A model generated the notes under the pieces. That model saw nothing but the letters and a program-made list of their open reading frames with translations, had not been told where the DNA came from and did not search any database. Positions 23,098 to 33,700 of a stretch of 64,000 nt of DNA are shown in pieces. Both the position numbers and the translations under genes were made by a program. The stretch lies in NCBI RefSeq assembly GCF_021462225.1, contig NC_061797.1, forward strand, positions 41,744,147-41,808,146, read 5' to 3'. Numbering within the stretch: the stretch's first letter is position 1; each line of letters begins with the position of its first letter. Source of the stretch: Girardinichthys multiradiatus (Eukaryota > Chordata > Actinopteri > Cyprinodontiformes > Goodeidae).

Positions 23098-24464
23098 AGT
23101 GTCCTCCAAAATCTCATGCCCCTTAAACCTTTCTACATTTTGTCACGGAACAACCACAAACTTTAATGTGTTTTCTTCGGATTTTGTGAAATACACCAAC
23201 ACCAAATAAGGCCTTTTTGTGAAGTTGAAGGTAAATGGCACATGGTATTCAATTTAAAGAAATAATAAAAATCTGAAAACAGTGGTGTGCATTTATATTG
23301 AGCCCCTCTGAGTCAATACTTTGCAGAACTAACTTTGGCTGCAGCTTTTGAGGCGTGTCATATGGGGTATATCTACCAGCTTTGTACTATAAAGACTGAA
23401 ATGTCTCCCAATTCTTCTTTGCAAAGTAGCTCAAGCTCAGTCAGACTGAATAGACAGCATCTGCAAACAGTTTCATGGCTTGCCAATGAGTCTCAATTGG
23501 ATTTAGGTAGGCACGTCAAGTCGAAACATAACACATAAATACGCTTTATACTAAACCAATTCATTGTAGCTCTGGTTGTACTTTTAAGGTCACTGGGCAG
23601 CTGAATGGTGAATCTTTGTCCCAGACTCAAGTCTTTTGCTGCCTTCAGCAGGTTTTCTTCCTGGATTGCCCTGTTTTTAACTCCATCTGTCTTCCCATCC
23701 GCTATGAACAGCTTTCTTGTCCCTGCTGAAGAAATGCATCCCCACAGCATGGAGCTGCCAGCACCATGTTTAACTATAGGGATTGTTCATTCAGGGTTTT
23801 TGTTTTTTGTCACACATAGCATTTTGCATGTAGACCAAAAAGATAGAATTTTGTCCAATCTGACTAGAGCAGCCCTCTACACATGTTAGCTGTACCCTTT
23901 ACATGTCTTGTGGTTAAGTGCAAAAAGTTTGGTTTAGGGGGCTGGTACCTATCTCCAGCAGTCATTAAGAGAAGGGATGGAGAAAACCCTGGACATGATT
24001 TTCACTCACTGATTCAATCACTCCTAAGGGCAATTTAGAGAGACAAAATAATATAACATACATGTTCTTGGACCAAAGGTTGTGGGGGCGAGAGTACCTG
24101 AAAAGAGCTTGAAAACTCCATGCAGAAACACCCAAGACCAGAATTCAAATGGGAACTTTCTTGCTGCAAAGCCACAGTGAACTATGGAGTTGTGCAGAAC
24201 AACGTTGAACTCTATTTACTTAATAAGTGACTTTGACTCAGAAGGCAATTAGGATTGTAAAAGGGGGCGAAAATTGCACGCCATACTTTTTTTGTTTTTA
24301 TTTGTAAAACATCTGAAAACCATGTGGTGGTGTCACATTCTTCTCTTCTACCCGGCTGTTTGTATTGCTTATGTTTGCCCATTGTACGAAAACACACTGG
24401 TTGTGCTTGTAACATGAGAAAAGTGAAAATTTCAGGGGGGTATGAATACTTTTGTAAGGCACTG
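23098..24464 (-). mobile_element. decayed Tc1/mariner element interrupted by a SINE relic
   Basis: The left end CAGTGTCCTCCAAAA and the right end TTTTGTAAGGCACTG are mutated inverted termini. Between them, the minus strand carries the decayed body of a Tc1 transposase gene. On the plus strand, the antisense of its 'SDE' and 'HGGGS' regions is recognisable around 23710-23780 (for example CATGGAGCTGCCAGCACCAT). Stops and frameshifts are frequent, so the element is inactive. A diverged SINE copy occupies about 23935-24185. Confidence 0.65.
23935..24185 (-). mobile_element. diverged SINE copy nested in the Tc1 relic
   Basis: Blocks CTATCTCCAGCAGTC, CTAAGGGCAATTTAGAGAGA and AACTCCATGCAGAAA match the SINE at 29404-29766 at low identity. 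It is older than the other three copies. Confidence 0.65.
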
Positions 24465-25541
24465 TTACAGTCTGATCACATACTGTTCAAATAAAAGTAA
24501 AATCCTCCCCTTAGCGTTTTGGCTTTGGGTCACTAAGCAGTCACTAAACAGATTTAAGCAGAAAACACCTAGAGAGGTCAGATAAATGTATCTATGTTCT
24601 ATTCTCAGAACAAGGTTATCTTGCCTTACTAACACACTCTCCTAGCCTATGATCAACTTACATTCCCTTTGAGGCTTTGCTTTTAATTTTTATAAGGTAG
24701 GAAACACACATTTGATAATAATTCTATAATTCTATAATTGCCAATTAATTAGATGGTCCTGTCGAATTACACATCAGCGTCACAGAAAGGGACAATATAA
24801 CATGACATGAATTGTTATCACAATTTAGATTTTTGATAGCATCTTCATGATGTGTGTATAATTCCAATACCTTACATCCCAAGGGTGACGCAGTCTGTAA
24901 GGCAGTACAACTATAGTTATTTCTATTTGTCTTTTTATGAAATAATTAATTGCAAGATCCAATTGTTAACAACAAGGTTCATTATTTACATTATTAGCTT
25001 TTACAGACTCTAAACAGATTTATTTTAACCCACAATGTGCTTGATTTCAAGAACAACATTACAGTTTATCTCCAGAAAAAACCCAAATCATTTTAGGAAG
25101 CCTCTCCAACAAAATTACAACATTTATGTATGCGTCGGCATGTTGAAAAGGACGTATAATTTACCAAGTTGTACAAAATTCTAATACAATTCAGAAACCA
25201 AAGATTAGTCCATTAGGTGCTACTCATTTCCATACAGCCCAGAACAACAGAGATGAGGGTAATAACAAATCCAAGGACACTGAGCTAAAATCAACTGCCT
25301 AATTGTTAGAGGGCTTATTTATGTCTGTTTTAAAACAACTTTGAAAATGATTAGTTTTCAGCATGCAGATGGTGCAACCCTGAATTTAAGAATGAACGCG
25401 CTCCACCTGGACTGATGAATCACAGCAACCTGAAGAAAAGGGCAAAACAAACATCTGGGCCTGCGCAAGGCATCGACATTACAACCGTGCAGCCTCATTT
25501 CAAACCTTTGCAGAAGAGCGAACGAGGTTTCTGAAATTTAC
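24465..25541. other. HCN4 intron 1, exon-proximal part
   Basis: AT-rich intronic sequence leading from the exon 1 donor at 25541 (GTAAATTTC on the minus strand). No other feature was recognised. Confidence 0.45.
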
Positions 25542-26209
25542 CTGAAATCACTGTATGGGTGAATTATCCAAAATCCGGCCGATTTGACTCGCTCTTGCTC
25601 TCGTTCGACCGCCTTCTCACTTCCAAACATCCTCAGGGAGAACTTGTTGACCCCAGGTTGAAGCATTGCTCCCAGCTGCCTGTGTATGAACCCGGCTTGA
25701 TATAATCCAGCGTCGTCCGGTAGAATTTGATCAATGCCTTCCAACTTTATAAAACCCGCCTGCTGGTCTGGAGGGTCGGTTTGGGCGCCACCGCTGGCAC
25801 CCAATACACCTTCACCCGGCTGCTCGTCGCCGATCGCCCCAGGGGGGCTCTCTTCGCTCGGGGTGACATCCCCTTCGGTGATGAGGCGTCTCGCCTCGGC
25901 CGAGTCAGAGTCATGCGCATGCCGACTGGTGATGGACGAGAGGCTGCCTCGAAATCTCCGGCAGTCCCCATTTGAGCTAGTCTTCAGTGGTCTCCCCATG
26001 TCCGTCTCCATGATCACGGACTCCCCACTTTTGGTCTCGCCGATGCCTTTGCAGCTTCCCCCAGAGGTCGGCGACGGCAAAGGCTTCATCCTGATACTCT
26101 TCCTCCGGGTGTCCTTGTCTGCGTCTTCTCCTTCCCCCATTGCTTTATGTCCAATGTGCTGTGGCAAACTATAGAGCCTTTTACGCATGGAGGAGTGCAG
26201 CCTGTCCAT
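25542..26209 (-). CDS. hcn4: HCN4 exon 1 (hyperpolarization-activated cyclic-nucleotide-gated channel 4, N-terminus)
   Basis: ATG at 26209-26207 opens [18 protein letters not shown], matching the vertebrate HCN4 start. Conserved patches are [29 protein letters not shown] and [13 protein letters not shown]. From about residue 165 the HCN N-terminal domain follows ([40 protein letters not shown]), ending at SDF. The donor TTCAG|GTAAATTT leaves phase 2, at the junction I expect from human HCN4. The encoded 222 residues appear shorter than the mammalian N-terminus. HCN4 is the cardiac and neuronal pacemaker channel that carries the If/Ih current. The transmembrane, pore and cyclic-nucleotide domains are encoded by later exons beyond position 1. 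Confidence 0.95.
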
Positions 26210-26640
26210 TATGACATTGAGACACAGGGGAGGAAATTAAATAAATCCAGGTTGTATTGTAACGAACACAGCCAGCATCCCCGCGCCCCGCATCAATTTG
26301 AGAGAGCGATTAGACTGGAGCTAATCTGAATCCCTGAAATCCCGCTACACATGACAAGAAAAGCCGTGACTCCCCTGAAACAGACGAGAGACACCCATTC
26401 CGATAATTAGACTACCTGACAGTTCGCGTATGTCCTCACGCACAGCCTGGGCGGTCCGCTTGGCCACTGCGTCCTCGATGTGCATCTTTGTGGCGCTCCG
26501 ACATTGTGCGCAAAAGTGGAAAAAACTGCCTGAAAGTCACCTTAGCGTGACATGTGAAAGAGGTGCGGGCAGACGTTGGGATGGAGACCGGGGAAAGGTC
26601 ATGCACAACAAAGGATGCTCTCCTAACTAGAACCCCCCTG
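26210..26640 (-). promoter_or_regulatory. hcn4: HCN4 5' UTR and probable CpG-rich promoter region
   Basis: The sequence upstream of the HCN4 start codon is GC-richer and holds more CpGs than the flanks, continuing the CpG-rich exon 1. No TATA box is obvious and the transcription start cannot be placed. The sequence from 26641 to about 27230 returns to AT-rich DNA with nothing recognised. Confidence 0.4.
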
Positions 26641-27239
26641 CCAAGCTGCCACTAGAACAACGCAACAAAATCAGGCAAAATACAGTAGAGCGTTCCAAGG
26701 AGAGTTGACATCACTGATCCATAGTCAGGTTGCGTTTTGGTGAATTGTGAATATTCATGTTGCTGATCTATTGGGTTGCCATAGGAGCGAGAACTGCAAA
26801 TAAGCTCAACCCACCTTGTTTAAAGGGGAAACGCTCTTCCCATTCTTAAAACGCAACCCCGTGAAGTCTACAGGTAGCAAGGCGATCCCTTTGTTACAGC
26901 CTGTCGTGGGCTTTACTACTAGAGCCGAGCCGTTGGTTTTTAATCAATTTTTTCCGCTCGGTTTTGCTATGTGAATTTCTTTTGAAGTTAAAATGATCAG
27001 CAATGATGATTTCAACGCAACAAATCCATACACCAAAAATGTTCAGAGGGTTACTGGGTAAAGCTTAAAAGAACATCATGGAAATAAAAGTTTGTTGCTT
27101 GGAAACAAGTAGAACACCTGTAAAGATGGGTAGAGATAACATTTTAAAGCACTAATGGAACATAAAAAAATAAAAATCAGCCTTTATATTGTTTTGACAA
27201 GCAGAAAATAGATTTTAAAACCTGCATTTGTATTCCAAA

Positions 27240-28480
27240 ACTGTTTTAAGATCAGCTACACAAAATAGACCATTGTGACAAAGTGAAAATATGTTATCAG
27301 GAACCTTTGTAAAAATATTTAGCAAAATGTAAAACAATTCGAAAGGTTTTGAAGTATCTGGCTTTGCAATGGCACACAAAACTGGGCTCTAGTGACTCTG
27401 ATAACTGATCATCCTTGAGATGCTTCTGCAATTAGATTCGAGGCCACCTCTGATAAATACAGTTGGCTGAAAATGATATATAACTGATGGCACTGCATAG
27501 CAGGACAAAAACCAGAAAATGAAGTGAAAGGACTCATTTATAGACCTCAAAGACCAGATTGTGTCAAAGCACAAATCTGGGGAAGGATAAATAAAAAATG
27601 GTGGCAGCTTTGAATATTCTATTATTTTGAAAGAAAGAGATTTGAAATTAATTTTCCCTATGCTGCCCAACTATAGATCTAGGGAAAGAATCCCCCTAGA
27701 GTAGTCACAGAGGAAGGGCTTTGGTCAGAGAGGTAACCCAAGCAAACCGCAGCTCATTTAGATGGAACTCCAGTGTTCTGTTGTGGAGATAGAAACCATC
27801 CAGAATGTCAAGGTAACACAATCCACTAATCAGGCCTTTATGGTAAAGTGGTCAGACGGAAGTCACTCCTTAAAAGTTAGATGGCAGCTAGCTTTGCTCT
27901 TACCATAATGCACCTTAAAGATTGTCAATCCAAAATTCTTTGGTCTAATGAAAACAAACTAGAAAATGTTGTTTTCATTAGTATTATGTATGGAGGAAAA
28001 AGGGCATTGTTCACCAGCTGGGAAACACCATTCCAGGTGTCAAGCATGCTGGTGGGGGAGCAGTGGGGATGATATTTTAAAGGTATTAACTAACAAGTAC
28101 TTTGTATAAAGTGTAAGATGGCAGCAGCAAAATCTAGAGAGGTTATGGAAGAAAACCTGCTCCAGGGTGCTCTGGATCTCCGGCTAAGGTGACAATTTGT
28201 CTTCCAACAGTGCCCCAAAGCGCACTGCCAAGCTTCAGGACCTGTCTCTGACTGTCCTTTAGTGGCATCAGCCATAAACCCAGAATAAAATCCAATTGAA
28301 AATCTCAGAAAAGGTCAAAAGATAGTTGTCCCAAATTTGGTATGCAGAGAACATTGCCAGAAAATATCCCAAAACTGGAGTGCCAAAGTTGTAGAGACCT
28401 ATCCTTGAATACGTTAAGCTGAAATTGCTGCCATAGGTGCTTCAACAAAATATTAATATTAATTGAAAACCTGTGCACCT
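27240..28480 (+). mobile_element. decayed Tc1/mariner element
   Basis: Fragments of a Tc1 transposase gene can be followed on the plus strand: a CTTTGGTCAGAGAGGTAACC block near 27720, AATTCTTTGGTCTAATGAAA ('LWSNE', equivalent of FSDE) near 27935 and CATGCTGGTGGGGGAG ('HAGGG') near 28045. Many indels and stops are present. The termini were not placed confidently. Confidence 0.55.
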
Positions 28481-28627
28481 ATTGTTTATAAATGGTTATT
28501 TTATGAATTTACAAAAATGTCTGAATACATGTTTTGACTTTACCATTATGGACTAGTTTTTGTAGATTTCTATAAGAAAACTACATTCAAATCAGTTTTA
28601 AAAGTCCACTTAATAAAATATAGACAT

Positions 28628-29178
28628 ACAGTACTGTGCAAAAGTTTTAGGCAGGTGTGAAAAAATGGTGTAAACAAATAATGCTTTCAGAAATATAAAT
28701 GATGATTGTTTATTTTTATCAATTTACAAAATGCTAAGTGAGCAAACCCAAACATACAGACAAAGTCATTAAGAACTATCTTCAGCTTAAAGAAGAACAA
28801 GAATTACTGGAAGTGATGGTATGGCCCCCACAGAGCCCTGATCTCAACATCATCGAGTGTGTCTGGGATTACACGAAGAGACAGAAGGATGTGAGAAAGC
28901 CGACATCCAGAGAAGATCTGTGGTTAGTTCTCCTAGATGTTTGGAGCAACCTACCAGCTGAGTTCCTTTAAAAACTGTGTGCAAGTGCACCTAGACAAAT
29001 TGATGCTGTTTTGAAGGCAAAGGGTGGTCACACCAAATATTGATTTGATTTATATTTCTCTTTTGTTCGTTAGCTGCATTTTGTTGATTGAAGAAAATAA
29101 ATGATTAACACAGCATTCTTTAATTACAGCATTTTTTCACACCGGTTTATGCTATATATACTTTTGGGGGAGCAGTAT
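28628..29178 (+). mobile_element. internally deleted Tc1 element
   Basis: Left end CAGTACTGTGCAAAAGTTTT and right end CTTTTGGGGGAGCAGTA are diverged inverted termini. Only the C-terminal third of the transposase remains: MVWPPQSPDLNIIECVWDY, which includes the last catalytic acid, then stops. The element is about 550 bp and non-autonomous. Confidence 0.7.
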
Positions 29179-29403
29179 ATGGGAAACGACATGGGAAACG
29201 ACATGTCTGCACCTAAAACACGAAAAAAAAATCACACATCTAAAACTCAAAATGGGTGTGTAGGAAAAACATAGGGCAGTCCCAGAAACAAATAAACTCC
29301 TGCAGACTATTAAACTTGTGAAATTTATCACAGATCATCATCAGGCAAAAACAAGCCAGTGATTAGAAACTCTCTTGAATGGGTGGTTCTGAATAATGGA
29401 CCA

Positions 29404-29766
29404 GTCAGTCAGTCATTTTCTACCACTTATTCCATAGTGGGTCAGAGGGGAGCTGGTGCCTATCTCCAGCAGTCTATGGGCAAGAGGCAGGGTACACCCT
29501 GGACAGGTCGCCAGTCCATTGCAGGGCAACACACAAACAACCATGCACACACTCATTCATACACCTAAGGGGCAATTTATAGTGACCAATTAACCTAACA
29601 GGCATGTCTTTGGACTGTGGGAGGAAACCGGAGTACCCGGTGAGAACCTACGCATGCACGGGGAGAACATGCAAACTCCATGCAGAAAGACCCCAGGCCG
29701 GGAATCAAACCCAGGACCTTCTTGCTGCAAGGCAACAGTGCTACCAACAGCACCACCGTGCAGCAC
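29404..29766 (-). mobile_element. full-length tRNA-derived SINE with 12-bp TSD
   Basis: On the minus strand it begins with a tRNA-like head (A-box-like GGTGCTGTTGGTAGCACTG and B-box-like GGTTTGATTCCC), followed by the SINE body and a LINE-like tail ending in GACT repeats. Perfect AATAATGGACCA copies at 29392-29403 and 29767-29778 bound it. It is the reference copy for the other SINE fragments in this window. Confidence 0.85.
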
Positions 29767-29989
29767 AATAATGGACCAATCACATATAAATGTCAAAAGA
29801 TGTCAATAAAGCATAAGATAAAAAGACCATTTGGACTTTGTTACTGAACCAATATGACTGCAACATGCATTGGGTTGTCAACTACTAATTTAAGGTCTAA
29901 AAGGTGCTTTTAACCTGACATAAAAGCCTCATTGGAACACATATTCTAATTTGCTGAATATGACTGATATACTTTAAAAACTGTTCAGT

Positions 29990-30110
29990 CCGTAATGAGC
30001 ACTTTCCCTCACTCTGCTACATTCTCATACTACTCTCCAATTTTATATTATTTGCTGTTATTTCAGCTTTTAACTGTGTTGCTCATGCATGCTCAATATG
30101 AGGGGAAATC
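29990..30110 (+). mobile_element. L2-type LINE 3' UTR fragment
   Basis: The plus strand matches the block at about 53060-53150 (minus strand): CTACATTCTCATACTACTCT, ATTTGCTGTTATTTCAG and CATGCATGCTCAATATGAGG. It is a short truncated copy between the SINE and REC114. Confidence 0.6.
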
Positions 30111-30641
30111 ATTAATTCTTCAAATCATTACAAATGTTCTAGGCCTGAAATATATACATATTTAAAAACAAAATAATGCAAAGATAAAAATTTACATGAG
30201 GTTGGTAATGACGTGGTAGAAAATAAAAAAACAATTAATTTACAAACCTGTTTCTCAGTTAAGTAACTAATACGTTATATAGGCGTTAAGAGAACAACGA
30301 TCAAATGTCAAGTAAAAGCTTTAGAATAAATTAAAAATGAGGTAATCTAAATGCAAATGGAAAAAACATGAAAGAGGCACATTGAACATTAAACAGTCAT
30401 AGTAATTTATCTTGAAGAAAAAACTAATTGGCTAAAATAATATAAACTGTATATTTATCTTTCATTTAATAGAGTTTAACAATACGTACATGAGTGTGTT
30501 TTTTTCTTTGTGATTTTATTCTTTGAAAGGTGTAATTAATAAAATGATTTGACCTGCGCCCGCTCACAGCCCCGTGTGAGAAGACGAGAGGAGACATCTT
30601 TCTGTTTTCTGCAACAAACTAGACTGTAAAGTCTTTTTGAA

Positions 30642-30716
30642 ATGGCAACCAGCCACACCTGGACATTAAGACGCTATGGGCGTTTTGTACCGCAAACAGG
30701 ACGAAAGTCATGGAAG
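30642..30716 (+). CDS. rec114: REC114 exon 1
   Basis: ATG at 30642, 25 codons, ends TCATGGAAG|GTAACC. It encodes LRRYGRFVP and ends SWK, as expected before the first PH strand. The upstream stretch from about 30545 is locally GC-richer and may be the promoter. Confidence 0.9.
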
Positions 30717-33700
30717 GTAACCGAATGTATGTGTTTAATGTATTCAAAAACGGCTTTATGCAAACTAGACGGATAAACTTTGTTTTTAAGCTAGCCAAAG
30801 CGGAGTTAGCATATGACGTTATTATGCTAACAGCTAAATACAGATGCCAACATTAAATGTTGTGTTTATTATTATTCTATTGTACATGTCCAGAGCCGGC
30901 CTCATACATAAGCAAACAAAGCTGCTGCGTGGGGCCCCTCAACAGTACTGATCCAGAATGAACCCACTTTAAAGTTTTTGTGTAGCAAATTTGGAGAAAT
31001 TTGAAATTCTTAAAATGTGTATAAGTATTTAGGATTTTAAAGAGCTGAAAATACAATTATTGTTGTACAATTAAAAGAAAAATATTCATAGCTTATGGTC
31101 AAAATCACAATTCACTTTGGATATAGAACTTGCTTGACATTCTGTAGGACATGTCATGACTAGTTTTATTGTTTCTGTTACCTATTATGTACAGTGGGTA
31201 ACATTAGCATTGAACACATGACCAATATTTTGGAATAATATATCTGATGGTGCAATTGACAGGGAGCTCTCACCTGATTTCGGTAACAACCTATCCAGTC
31301 CACATATGCAAATAACTCAAATCATAGATGTCAAAAATGTGGCAGTTATGTGTTATAAAATGGGATTACACACATTTAACAGGTTAGGTTTTGTTTTAAA
31401 GAAATCAATAAATAATGCAGTCAGCTTCCACAGCCTGTATGCACACTTACCATGGAAGACTCCATTGCTGTAGATAAGGATGTTGAAATGTGTTTATGTT
31501 GTTCAACAATATTTAGAGAAGTCTGCGACCTACTTGGGAAAATATAGTCAGGTCAGATGAAATCAAAATGAACTCTTGGGATGCAGTCATACAAACCATG
31601 TTTGGAGGACAAAATGTACTGCAGAACACTCCAAAGACGCCATACCAGCAGTGAATTATGGAGATGGGGATCCAAACGTTTCTGGCATAACTTCACTGAC
31701 TCCCAGGGTGCATGCAGAGGGTCAAAGAACTGGGGAGGTGAAGACTCCAGAAACACTTGAAGTACTGGGAAATAACTTTATTAGCAGACCAACGCCTTTC
31801 AGCTTTTGGCTTTCATCACGGTCATAACAAATCGCCAAACGATCACCAAGTGTGGAAGTGGTAACATCATGGAGTGGGGCTGTTGTTTGGCATACGGCTC
31901 TGGGAGGCTTTATATAATTGAATGAAGACATTTCTGATAAAAATCTGCTGCCATGTTACCTGGATGATGAAGATGAAATGAGGGTGGACATCTCAGCAAG
32001 ACAACAATCCCAAACACACATCCAAGGAAAGTATTAGTTTTAAATTGACATCAAAATAGAAAAAGAAAAGAAAGCTGCTAGAATGACCTTGGCAATAGGC
32101 ACGCAGACTGTAAAACTTTTATCGCAGAAGAGAGCGAGTGCTAAACCACCACCACCTGTCCTTTGCCCTTCCACCTCATCGAAAACAACTCCTGTACAAC
32201 GGCAACAACCGACCATAGAGTCGGCTTTCTCATGTCACTTGAATATACAGGGGTTGGAAAATGAAACTGAAACACCTGGTTTTAGACCACAATAATTTAT
32301 TAGTATGGTGTAGGGCCTCCTTTTGCAGCCAATACAGCGTCAATTCGTCTTGGGAATGACATATACAAGTCCTGCACAGTGGTCAGAGGGATTTTAAGCC
32401 ATTCTTCTTGCAGGATAGTGGCCAGGTCACTACATGATACTGGTGGAGGAAAACGTTTCCTGACTCGCTCCTCCAAAACACCCTGAAGTGGCTCAATAAA
32501 ATATTTAGATCTGGTGACTGTGCAGGCCATGGGAGATGTTCAACTTCACTTTCATGTTCATCAAACCAATCTTTCACCATTCTTGCTGTGTGTATTGGTG
32601 TATTGTCATCCTGATACACGGCACCGCCTTCAGGATACAATGTTTGAACCATTGGATGCACATGGTCCTCAAGAATGGTTCGGTAGTCCTTGGCAGTGAC
32701 GCGCCCATCTAGCATAAGTATTGGGCCAAGGGAATGCCATGGTATGGCAGCCCAAACCATCACTGATCCACCCCCATGCTTCACTCTGGGCATGCAACAG
32801 TCTGGGTGGTACGCTTCTTTGGGGCTTCTCCACACCGTAACTCTCCCGGATGTGGGGAAAACAGTAAAGGTGGACTCATCAGAGAACAATACATGTTTCA
32901 CATTGTCCACAGCCCAAGATTTGTGCTCCTTGCACCATTGAAACCGACGTTTGGCATTGGCATGAGTGACCAAAGGTTTGGCTATAGCAGCCCGGCCGTG
33001 TATATTGACCCTGTGGAGCTCCCGACGGACAGTTCTGGTGGAAACAGGAGAGTTGAGGTGCACATTTAATTCTGCCGTGATTTGGGCAGCCGTGGTTTTA
33101 TGTTTTTTGGATACAATCCGGGTTAGCGCCCGAACATCCCTTTCAGACAGCTTCCTCTTGCATCCACAGTTAATCCTGTTGGATGTGGTTCATCCTTCTT
33201 GGTGGTATGCTGACATTACCCTGGATACCGTGGCTCTTGATACATCACAAAGACTTGCTGTCTTGGTCACAGATGCGCCAGCAAGACGTGCATCAACAAT
33301 TTGTCCTTTTTTGAACTCTGGAATGTCACCCATAATGTTGTGTGCATTTCAATATTTTGAGCAAAACTGTGCTCTTACCCTGCTAATTGAACCTTCACAC
33401 TCTGCTCTTACTGGTGCAATGTGCAATCAATGAAGACTGGCTACCAGGCTGGTCCAATTTAGCCTTGAAACCTCCCACACTAAAATGACAGGTGTTTCAG
33501 TTTCATTGTCCAACCCCTGTATATGTATGTGTACCAGAGTCAAATTCCTTGTTTGTGTGCACAAACGTGGCAGTAAAGCTGATTCTGATTTTTTTACACC
33601 AAAACAGTTGAATAATGTTTAATGACATGTTCAACTTTTAAAAATAAATATTTTAATCAAAAATGACCTTCTGATATCTTCAGATCTCACTTAATAGTTC

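Larger units (their letters stand above)
1..25541 (-). other. hcn4: inferred HCN4 intron 1 (open at left edge)
   Basis: No second HCN4 exon (S1-S4 region) was found between the exon 1 donor and position 1, so this whole stretch is inferred to be intron 1. It holds the nested gene, the APE-type LINE and many smaller elements. A break in assembly would be an alternative explanation. Confidence 0.6.

Noticed and set aside
29700..29766. tRNA gene on the minus strand
   Set aside because: A- and B-box-like sequences belong to the head of the SINE. No cloverleaf with anticodon arm and matching acceptor stem was seen.
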